From positions 124,001 to 188,000 of the forward strand of contig WHUZ01000104.1 of the NCBI GenBank assembly GCA_015179045.1: a DNA stretch of 64,000 nucleotides, written 5' to 3'. Position numbers and translations under genes: made by a program. The notes beneath the pieces were generated by a model, which worked only from the letters and a program-made list of their open reading frames with translations, had not been told where the DNA came from and made no database searches. This DNA comes from Kalaharituber pfeilii (lineage: Eukaryota > Ascomycota > Pezizomycetes > Pezizales > Pezizaceae). Shown here one piece after another: positions 56,051-64,000 of this stretch (positions within the stretch are counted from its first letter, which is position 1; the number at the start of each line of letters is the position of its first letter).

Positions 56051-57439
56051 TGTTACATCATCCATCATAGACTCCGTAACAACCACTCTCCTGTTAATGT
56101 TTTTCTTTTATAAATTTTATTTATCTCCTATACTTGATCTCTTCATAGGCCCTAGGGCTATATAGAGCGTATGATAAATAACAAAACTACGTACGTTGCT
56201 TTTCTTACATTGTTACTGTATGCGCTGGCGGCTCTCTGGGCTTGGGGTAGTTGCCGTTTGGCCGCGGAATAGCATTTGAAAGGCTCTTATTTTATTCTTA
56301 TCAGCAATTAATATCTACGGCCATAGACTGAAGAAAACGAGGCATCCCGTCCGCTCTGCCATATCTAAGCTTCACATCGCCAAGCTAGTACTACGGTGGG
56401 TGACCACGTGGGAATCCTTGGTGCTGTAGATTTTTGTTTTCGTGCTACAGATTTTTGTTTTTCCTTACTGTACTGTTGTTCTCGTCCGCTCGGGAATTCA
56501 GCCCACTCCAAACCCTTCAGCAGTCCAGCTGGTGCGCTCGGAAATCAGCATTTTCACAGATCAGAATTGCTAATTAGATGCCAGACTCCACTGGATTTTA
56601 CAATTAATTAACTATGAACATATTTTCAGCGAATTAATAATGATATAAACAGACAATAAAGATAAATTCTTCAAACGCAGCTCTTGCTTGTGAAGAAAAT
56701 ACTTAGGTAACACCGGCATGGGGATCATGTCCCAATGGATGGAAAAGTCGGGGGCCATATCAGCTGAGTCTGATGCTGTCATATTTCCTCTGTCCCCCAC
56801 GTCAACAAGGCGAAAGAATTGCCTGCATCAAAATACCTTAATAATATTGAATATTCAGTGAAAGAACCTACAGCTTAGTGAGAAAAATTTTGATATACTC
56901 GAGCAATCTGGTCCTCTCAGGAATGGGGCTGCTCTGCGCGGAACTAGATTCCTAACAGGACCAGAACATACACTTTCAATACTTGCTATTGCTATCTCAA
57001 TATTGCTCTTCCTGCTACCACTGCTCTCGCTATTCCTGCTACTCTTGCATACTTCTGCTTCTCTCGCTGCTGCTATTCTCACTGCTGCTACTCTCACTGC
57101 TGCTGCTTTCATTGTAGCTGTAAGTGAAATCATAGAGACTTCAACTAACTTAAACCCAAGGGCATTATAACTATACTAGAGTCTATGGATGATTGGACAG
57201 CAATAGTCAGAGAAGTAGTGGCCTACGCAAGTGCACATGGAGCATGAGTAAAGTGGGGAGATGAGAGAAATGAGCACAAGAAGGTAAAGGATGAGACCGT
57301 TTAGGTTCCTTTTTATCCTGCCATCTTCCTATTACTAAACTTCTGACCACAAAGATTCTATACTTGTAAGTCGTTCAAGTGGTTTAGCTGTAGACACCTC
57401 TCTGCATAGTTCCGCATCGTAACTCCGTATAGGTTAAGC
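56051..57439. other. Gene-poor stretch with one short microsatellite-like block
   Basis: No gene recognised. At 57000-57115 a CT-rich block of imperfect 15-bp units ('ctgctactctcactg') reads as an Ala/Ser-rich frame on the minus strand; it is repeat-derived. Confidence 0.4.
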
Positions 57440-57840
57440 CTGAAAATGATACCATTAAGCGTGACAGACACTATTCAGGACACTGTTACTACCAAAATCG
57501 ACAGCCCAACAAAGTATATATCCCAACCACCAGAACAGACGTTACCTTGCGCATATGAGGAACCATAAATCAGATACTCCGCTTCCTATTTAGCATGTTT
57601 GCTTTGCTCAATTAACGTGATTTTGGAAACACTAATGAGCCATCACATTGTCATAGAATCTCTTGGCGTTTGTGTATGTTGTCTTTCATGACAATGCGAC
57701 GTACTCTACACCACGTCCCGACGCAAGTTTTACACGAAAACTGACTGCGCACGATGACATATATCTCAACCACCAGGATAGACTTTCGTATCTAGCTTGT
57801 AGAGGTGTTAAATGAAGGACTAATCTTTATATTCCACACC
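57440..57840 (-). repeat. Two inverted fragments of repeat X
   Basis: Reverse complements of 57660-57800 and 57440-57560 each contain 'ggtggttg(a/g)gatatata'-type and 'cagttttggtgtaaaac'-type blocks, in the order of repeat X at 58890-59290. They lie head to head with the plus-strand copy that begins near 57920. Confidence 0.55.
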
Positions 57841-58119
57841 TTAGCTTCTTCAGAAATGGGGTTTTGAAGGGGCTTATGATTTCATGAGTTTCGCATCATA
57901 GTGGCATAGGCTTGGCATACATTTTTCTCTGTAATGTCAGTAGTATTGAATTCCAGTTATCACACCTGAATTAAATTTGATAGAAACAGTAGAATGCTTG
58001 AATATCAATATTTTACGTTATTTAAAGATGTGAGAAGTATACTAAGAAAATTTCTGAAGAAGTGGTAGAGTAATTTACAAAATTCAAATTCTCAATTTCT
58101 TATAGATATTGTATGCAAT

Positions 58120-58562
58120 CAATGAATCCAGCAGGCCAGGCCAGGCCAGTCCAGGCCGACCAGGCCATTTACGTCAATTCCAGCGATTTTGGAATTTAAC
58201 CCAGGTGAATTAGATTTTAATAATCCTGGATATTTCCACTATCAGTAATTGACAGTTGCGCATCAGGTATCATCATCGAAGAATTGGGTCCAGTCAGTTG
58301 TATTATCTGGAAGGTCCATCATTTCTAAATTATTTCTTAGTATATATACTTGAATACAAAGTGTGATACATACTTGACAAAAGTCGTAGACCGCTGCTGT
58401 AAGTGCTGGCCTCAATTCAGCTGGATAGCTGTGGAGTGATTCGTTTAATTGGCCTGAACCGGCCTGAATGGCCTGGACTGGCCTGGTTGGCCTGATTCAT
58501 GTGGATCAGGCCGGTCCAGGCGGTTTCAGTCCAATGCAGATCACGGCCTGTTGGATTCATTG
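58120..58562. mobile_element. hAT-like MITE family 3 (443 bp)
   Basis: Inverted termini CAATGAATCCAGCAGGCC and GGCCTGTTGGATTCATTG (one mismatch) with a perfect 8-bp duplication tatgcaat (58112-58119 and 58563-58570). GGCCTG-rich subterminal repeats at both ends resemble those of MITE family 2. Confidence 0.88.
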
Positions 58563-58917
58563 TATGCAATGACTATTTAGGAAAACTACTGAAATGGCAA
58601 TTTGATGTATAAACTAGACATTAAACAACATCAAGCCAATCAGAGCACTAATTGGCAAGAGACCTATGGGAGAGGCTATGTACTCACGCCATTATGGTAA
58701 ACATTGAAGGGAAGTAGTGCATTCTATCGTGTAGTGCACTTTGTATGGAATTTCCATATAAGTGCATGCCAAGATATCAATGAAAAACTCATGGTGCCAT
58801 TAGTTGACCACAATGTGTTTTCAGTGCAAATAGAGGTATCAAAGGTGAAGAATAACACTTTACTTATTTCCCTTGAAAAGTGCATACAAAATTTTATTCT
58901 GGTGGTTGAGATATATG

Positions 58918-59208
58918 TAGTGAGCGGCACGAGCTAGCTCGAGCCTGGATTGATTATATACATAATATTGACAAACTAAACTAAACTAAGCCAAATTTTC
59001 ATCTTTCTCACTACTATCAGCTAAATTGTGCATTTCGAAGTTGTTGGTAGGTCAGAATGAGCTCCAAGTCTCTAATTATTACTAAATTAGGTATTTACAG
59101 TTTATGAAACCTTGCACTGGCTAAGCATTTTAGCGAGCTGTCAAGAAAAACACAAGCATGATCTTGGCTCGTTTGAGCTCGAGCTGGCTCGGCTCGTGCC
59201 GCTCACTA
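58918..59208 (+). mobile_element. hAT-like MITE family 1, copy 3 (291 bp)
   Basis: Perfect 16-bp inverted termini and a perfect 8-bp duplication gatatatg (58910-58917 and 59209-59216). Copy 1 of repeat X has one uninterrupted gatatatg at this position, which acts as an empty-site control. Confidence 0.93.
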
Positions 59209-59340
59209 GATATATGTTCTCGCACACGGTCAGTTTTGGTGTAAAACATGCGTTGAGTGGTAGTGTACGTTGCTTCGTAGTGCGATACAGAATCGGACTG
59301 GCCTTGTACTTGTGGCATGTAGCTAAGTATAGATAGATCT

Positions 59341-60000
59341 ACCGGTGTTGCGTAAACCGATGTTGAAGATGGATACCGGGAGTATTGAAAACCCAGTGGC
59401 TGTAATCTGGGTTGCTTAGTAATTTATATTGCTGTACCTGACTCCGCTTGTTATATCGGACACAAAGGGGAGTCCAGTATAACAAGGTAGCAATAAAGCT
59501 GTAGGTCGCATGACAAGCAGACCCATCTAAATCATGCTGTATCCTTTTATGGCAGGCTAGTAGCTTGGTGCTTTCCTGGCGAAGTTATTATTTTATGCAC
59601 CTTGTGGGATGCCGCAATTAATTAGCAGATTGGGGGCCTGCCAAGCATGCAACAACGAGCTACCAAATTTTCTTTTCTTTTTTTTTTTTTTTTTTCAGAT
59701 ATATCACATAACCTTGCTTACAGCTGTTCGCCATGGTAGGGCACGAGCCGCCATAATCTCCAACTACACATAACGCACTCGCAAACCTTACAGAGTTGTG
59801 CTGTATCGTAAGTGCGTCTAAGGCCACAATATATTTTACAATACCCTACTCTGTCATATATATCATGGAGTGCGTATGACCCATAGCTATAATCTGAACT
59901 GGAGTCCCAATATGCACTCAGCTAAAGAGTATGAAATAGCCAAACTCTAGAATACCTGCGATCCTCCTTCAAAATTGTACTGAAAAACCCCAATGGTGCT
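59341..60000. other. Intergenic stretch with one retroelement tail
   Basis: A T-rich run and 'atatcacataaccttgctta' then 'cagctgttcgccatggtagg' at about 59670-59741 form a type A tail in minus orientation. Duplication at the flanks is unclear. Nothing else recognised. Confidence 0.5.
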
Positions 60001-61056
60001 GACGATGGTGCTGCTGTGGCCAATTTACCACAGGAGAAGCCTGAATTTTACGTGCATAGGAAATTGCTAGCATCCTTGTCTCCAGAACTGGACAGGCACG
60101 CGAATAACCACATGAAGGAGGGCCTGGAGGATGTTATGGAATTGAGTGAGGTAGACGAGCCAACAATTAAGGCATTCCTGGAGTGGGCTTATACAAAGAA
60201 TTATACGATGTGACTTACACTCCAATGGAAAATAGATGTATTCATTCAATTCAGGACGATCATCTGCTAAAGGTTATGAAGTCCGCATCCGAACACTGCC
60301 CCAGGCCTGTTTGAACACACTAAGGTCTATGTGCTTGCAGACCACTTCAACACTCCGATCCTGAAAGAGCTTGCATATTCCAGAATCACTGCACTCCTAG
60401 TTGATCTGGGCATGATCACAGAATCAGGAGATATTGAGGTACTTCTAGTTACAATCACGTATGCATTTGTCAGCCTTCCCTTGTCCACCCTCAACACCAC
60501 CTCTCCCTCTGCCATTGTCGCACCATCAGAGAAGCTGTTAAGGTACTTTGCCCAATATGCTTCATGGTCATTGGATGTTCTCAGGCAAAGGACTGAGTTT
60601 GGGGAACTTCTACATTGCGCCGACTTTGCTAGGGCTTTGGTCTCGTTTTCACAAGGAACCCCTACACCTCCATGGATAACAAGCATGGATGAAGGTAATG
60701 ACAAAACTCCCAAGTCGCCGAGTTTACAGTTCTCTACAGTAGGGAACTCCAATCATGTTCTGTACAGACTTTGTCACTCCTGTAATACTAGAGGGGTGGC
60801 GAGTATAAAGTGCCCAAAATGTAACTACTTGGATACAGAAATTGGTGTGTGTGTGGAGGAAAATGGAAAACAGCTGGCCGTAGCCGGAGCCGATCGTATC
60901 TCAGGCACCAGGGAAGTATACACATATAGGTGCAAGTGGTGTTTGGAATCCGTTACGCTTGGAACAATGGTTTGTATGGGGCAAATAAGCTCGATGGATG
61001 GAATTATTACTTGTATTGCCGAAAGTGTAATGGTGGGGGGAATACCGGAGTCTTGA
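60001..61056 (+). pseudogene. BTB/POZ domain protein, apparently broken
   Basis: The first part (60010-60213) reads 'FYVHRKLLASLSPELDRH', 'VMELSEVDEPTIKAFLEWAY' as in fungal BTB domains. The second (60307-61056) continues 'KVYVLADHFNTPILKELAY' and ends in a Cys-rich C-terminal region (CHSCNTRG...CPKC; YRCKWC). Between them every frame meets a stop, and an intron at 60211-60260 with good borders does not restore phase. The start codon is also not visible upstream. It may be a pseudogene or have an intron arrangement I cannot see. BTB proteins are usually adaptors for dimerisation or cullin-3 ligases. Confidence 0.6.
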
Positions 61057-61159
61057 CAGCTTTGTTCTAAAGTTTTGCAATGTTTTTGACTTTATATGTA
61101 TACATATATATGTGCACGGCCTCTTATTTTGGACATCTCCTTCATGACTGGAACGAGGC

Positions 61160-61220
61160 CTTTTTTTTTTTTCTTTTTTTATATCATTACTCGCGTGCCG
61201 CCCTGTGGGCTATGGCGAGG
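61160..61220 (-). mobile_element. Retroelement tail (type C) insertion
   Basis: T-rich run then the reverse complement of a type C tail with perfect outer (CTCGC/GCGAG) and inner (GCCC-ACA-GGGC) stems. Target duplication not clear. Confidence 0.65.
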
Positions 61221-61900
61221 TTTAAGTATGACTCTAGATACAAGAAGACTAAATGTGGAAATGAAGTCCGTCTGAAACGCGTATGTCCTCCGGATGAAAT
61301 AAAGAATTAACAGTAACACGACAAGTCTCCGTCAGATGTCCGATCAGCCCTCGCTCTCGCCTAGCATCTCCACCAGCACTTGTAATGGGTCCCGCTCTTG
61401 GAACGAGGCCAGCCAACACCCTGATTGTGGTGAGTGACCTGGGCCACTCAGAAGCTACCGTAATACTTCGGAAAATTTTCGTTCGTTTCTAGTACTATCT
61501 TTCAAAGTGAGATAATTACATCCATGCGAGCATTGGAAGCATGGACTCACCGGTAAGCCTCCTAAAGAGGTGGCAGCGACGTGTGCGACGCTAGTCAGTG
61601 GTGACTCGATTGCAAGTCCACATCGTATAATGATACCTGCTACCACAGCACCTCTGCAACTGCCCGTTATTTCTACCAACATCACCTCTCCAGGCAGCCG
61701 CCAACATGTGGGCATTGCACGTGACTAAACCATGAGCTAAGGAGATAGATTAGATGTAGAAAATGAGATGGTCAGGGGGTTGAGAAATGGCCATATCTAG
61801 ATATTGTGGGAAATAACCATGGGCGGAGCCACATTTACTCTCAGATGTACTGGAGGTATCTGTTAGCATACATATTACTTTACAGTACTCTTCATTATGG
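61221..61900. other. Stretch without recognised genes
   Basis: A minus-strand frame at 61715-61455 ('VEITGSCRGAVVAGIIIRCG') has a protein-like composition but no family I recognise, and no supported splice sites. Otherwise nothing is seen. Confidence 0.35.
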
Positions 61901-61913
61901 GATACCAAATAAA

Positions 61914-61978
61914 AACCCTGCCATGGCCAAGTGCTACAAGCGGGGTTATGTGATTAAAAAAAAAAAAAAAAAAAAAAA
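61914..61978 (+). mobile_element. 65-bp retroelement tail (type A) insertion
   Basis: 'accctgccatggccaagtgc' then 'tacaagcggggttatgtgat' and about 25 A, between perfect 12-bp duplications ataccaaataaa (61902-61913 and 61979-61990). Confidence 0.85.
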
Positions 61979-62172
61979 ATACCAAATAAATGCATGAATC
62001 ACAATACAAACCCCTTGTGGTAATACAACGATTGTATAATTCTTCATTGCTTGTATAGATAATCTAAACTCTCACTACCTTGATTCCCTATGCACAACTC
62101 TCACATAATGCTATTAATTCCACTCTAACTAGTACAGAGAGATGGTGATCCCCCTTCATAAGAAACAGGTCT

Positions 62173-62258
62173 CAGCATGGAAGGGCCGCCGACCAGGCCA
62201 GCGCGGGCGGATCTCGCGGCCGGCCTAGATTTCTATGGCCGGCCCGTTGGGAATACTG
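62173..62258. mobile_element. Degenerate MITE family 2 remnant
   Basis: Ends with 'ggccggcccgttgggaatactg', matching the family 2 terminus, and contains 'ggccggcctagatttctatgg' as in copies 1 and 2. The left end is eroded and no duplication is seen. Confidence 0.5.
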
Positions 62259-62267
62259 GTTCAGCCT

Positions 62268-62335
62268 TTGTTTTTTTTGTTTTTTTGTTTGTTTTTTTAT
62301 TCAGTACTCGCGTGCTGCCCTAGAGGCTATGGCGA
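62268..62335 (-). mobile_element. Retroelement tail (type C) insertion
   Basis: T-rich run and reverse complement of a type C tail with outer stem CTCGC/GCGAG and inner GCCT-CTA-GGGC (one wobble pair). Confidence 0.6.
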
Positions 62336-62369
62336 GGGTTTATTGTAAATGAAAGAAAGAAAAGAAAAG

Positions 62370-62640
62370 AAACCTTTGACAGCGTATGGAGGATGGAGGA
62401 GATCCCAGAGGAGACGACAGAGGGAGAAGTACTGAAGAGATGTACGGATATGATTACGGCGCTGTATAAGGAGGACATAGCAAGGGTCTGGATTGAAACC
62501 CTAATAGTGCGATGCTGGTCATCAAAGGCGTCCCAGTTACTGAAAACTCGATCACAGACACTGGAATGGCCAAAATCATCAAGGAGGAGAACCTAGACTA
62601 AAAGCCTAGCAATGAAGGGCCACATTGAAATTGCTGGCAT
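62370..62640 (+). pseudogene. LINE ORF1 fragment (Tad1/I-like)
   Basis: Reads 'VWRMEEIPEETTEGEVLKRC', 'ALYKEDIARVWIE' and, after a shift, 'LVIKGVPVTENSITD'. These match the central ORF1 domain of LINE A1 at about 13960-14150. It is more diverged than A2, so it represents another LINE subfamily. Confidence 0.65.
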
Positions 62641-62879
62641 GGAAATCTACCCTTCGCACCTGCAATCAATTTAATAACAGTATTCAGATCCTTGAGTTGG
62701 GTAACCTATCCCTATAGAGATATACATAAATGGCATCAAGATAATCCTTAAGGTAATTGTTGAGTTGTTCAAAATATTTTCATCCTTATAGAAAGTATCG
62801 CATAGTAAATGTATTGGTAGAGCACCTGAAAAATATATATTCATATACCAACTATATAATATATTACAATAACATCAAG

Positions 62880-63200
62880 TATATCGATATACATCTAGGG
62901 AAGGCCCTTTGATGAGAAGTTTATAGCCTTTGGGAATATTGTATGAGAATCCCAAACAATAGATGCCAAGACATTGGTACAGAATTTCGCTGTGCTGTAA
63001 TTCCTTGAGAATGATGTGATTGAGCATGCAGAGGTACTAAACATGAAAAGCGAGCATTGGTTTAGTTTCTTTAAATAGCGTTGACAAAATTCTGCTATAT
63101 AGGCTGAGGTACGCGCTGTTCTGCGTGGCTAGTTTTGGTGGGAAAATGCGTCGAATTGTGGTGTGTCGAGATGTGGTGAAACACAGTACTATAATTGTTC
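62880..63200 (+). repeat. Repeat X, copy 3 (diverged)
   Basis: Shares scattered ordered blocks with copy 2: 'agatgccaagacattg', 'aattccttgagaa'-type and 'agttttggtgggaaaatgcg'. Old and without duplications. Confidence 0.4.
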
Positions 63201-63609
63201 ATGAGAATACTATAAAGCAAGAGCGAAGAGACGTTCTTTTGATCAAATCATTATATTCATGTTGCAAACTACGCTGAAGCACATGATGAGCTTTGTAACC
63301 CTCATAAGTTAACCTCCGCCTAATTTTTCTCTCCTACATTTTTCCTTCTTTTTTTTTTTCCTTCCCTTTTTTTTCTTTTCGTTTTGACCCCTACCAACTT
63401 GAAAGAAATGAGAACTGCCTGAAAATGGAATTAAAGAACAACATTGCAGAATCAAGCTGCCCAACATCAACCAGACCCTGGGAAAGCGCCTATCTCGCAT
63501 ACCACTAAAACGTCGCTGTTTCTTCTGCCAGATATCCCTTCTTTGCTCAAAACCTGTGTTACCGACGTCTCACAACATTCCCAATTGGCACAGGCAGATA
63601 CGTACATGA
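63201..63609. other. 3' flank of the right-edge gene
   Basis: Pyrimidine-rich tracts (63340-63390) and no recognised feature. The gene on the minus strand ends at 63610. Confidence 0.4.
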
Positions 63610-63998
63610 TTATGAGGATGGCAATGGTCTAGAGTATCCGCCACGCCGACCCTCAGTAATAGAATGCTCAATCTGATATTGCTCATATCTACTCATTTTA
63701 GTCCGTTCGTAAGAATGCGTTGCTGTGCCGGCCAAAACTGCAACTTTAAAAGATGGCAGTTGCTCAAGCGGAATCTTGACACCACCAGGCTGAAATGCCA
63801 TTAGCTCCTGGCTACAGTGGAGTGTGATTCTTATAGCAAAACCGAACTTACCGTAGTGACAGCCCACCTAAGGTTGTTCTTGAGATAGTCTCTGACGGGG
63901 TCACGGTCCAAACTTGCCAGTGGTAGATTTTTATTGGCAATATGCGCAAGGAGAGAATTGGTAAGAGGTATTTGGCCAGTGGAGAGTACACCACTCAT
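63610..63998 (-). CDS. Small two-exon protein of unknown function
   Basis: Exon 1 is 63998-63852 (49 residues, 'MSGVLSTGQIPLTNSLLAHI', ending 'NNLRWAVTT'), with donor GTAAGT. Exon 2 is 63789-63610 ('PGGVKIPLEQLPSFKVAV', 'GTATHSYERTK'). The 62-nt intron has a GCTAAT branch site and TTTCAG acceptor and keeps phase 0, giving 108 residues. No membrane segment or domain is recognised. A longer protein with further exons to the left is possible. The ATG is 3 bp from the window edge, so the promoter is not visible. Confidence 0.55.
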
Positions 63999-64000
63999 CA

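Larger units (their letters stand above)
57920..59340 (+). repeat. Repeat X, copy 2, with two MITEs inserted
   Basis: Longest copy of repeat X, colinear with 1-545 once the MITEs at 58120-58562 and 58918-59208 are removed. The clean 8-bp duplications at both inserts show that the repeat was already present when they arrived. No coding content. Confidence 0.65.

Overview
This is eukaryotic DNA, most likely from a filamentous ascomycete fungus. The protein-coding genes have short introns (about 47-140 nt) with GT/AG borders and fungal CTAAC or CTAAT branch sites. The recognisable proteins belong to families expanded in filamentous fungi: a NACHT STAND protein, a highly internally conserved WD40 array, a C2H2 plus vWA-like protein, a DUF7580-type protein and a BTB/POZ protein. 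I saw no bacterial operon structure, no rRNA and no functional tRNA gene. The species cannot be fixed from the sequence; a transposon-rich ascomycete such as a pezizomycete would fit.

Layout. 1-4.9 kb: nested repeats (repeat X, a 1.6 kb foldback-like element, a decayed Ty3/gypsy copy with a small retroelement inserted in it). 4.9-8.05 kb: no recognisable gene. 8.05-11.2 kb: an eight-exon NACHT/pentapeptide gene whose WD40-like 3' extension is broken by retroelement tails. 11.9-18.8 kb: a nearly full-length but frameshifted Tad1/I-like LINE (+). 18.8-20.75 kb: further nested LINE pieces. 21.4-22.5 kb: a WD40 array (-). 23.15-25.77 kb: a C2H2/vWA gene (-), head to head with a DUF7580-type gene at 26.15-28.57 kb (+). 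31-37.4 kb: a Ty3/gypsy element (-) without an RT core. 37.8-44.9 kb: a second LINE copy (-). 45-51.4 kb: a third, decayed LINE lineage (-) with tandem arrays, a SINE and very short tail insertions. 51.5-59.3 kb: MITEs with 8-bp target duplications, nested retroelements and repeat X. 60-61 kb: a broken BTB gene. 63.6-64.0 kb: a small two-exon gene (-).

The main theme is one retrotransposition ecology. Two conserved 3' tail types, each a hairpin followed by poly(A), are carried by LINEs, by small elements that encode only an ORF1-like protein, by a tRNA-type SINE, and by insertions that are little more than the tail. Many of these have target-site duplications that can be read directly, so nesting order can be worked out. 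The host genes between them (NACHT, WD40, DUF7580) belong to families that in other fungi are linked to non-self recognition. That such a role applies here is inference.
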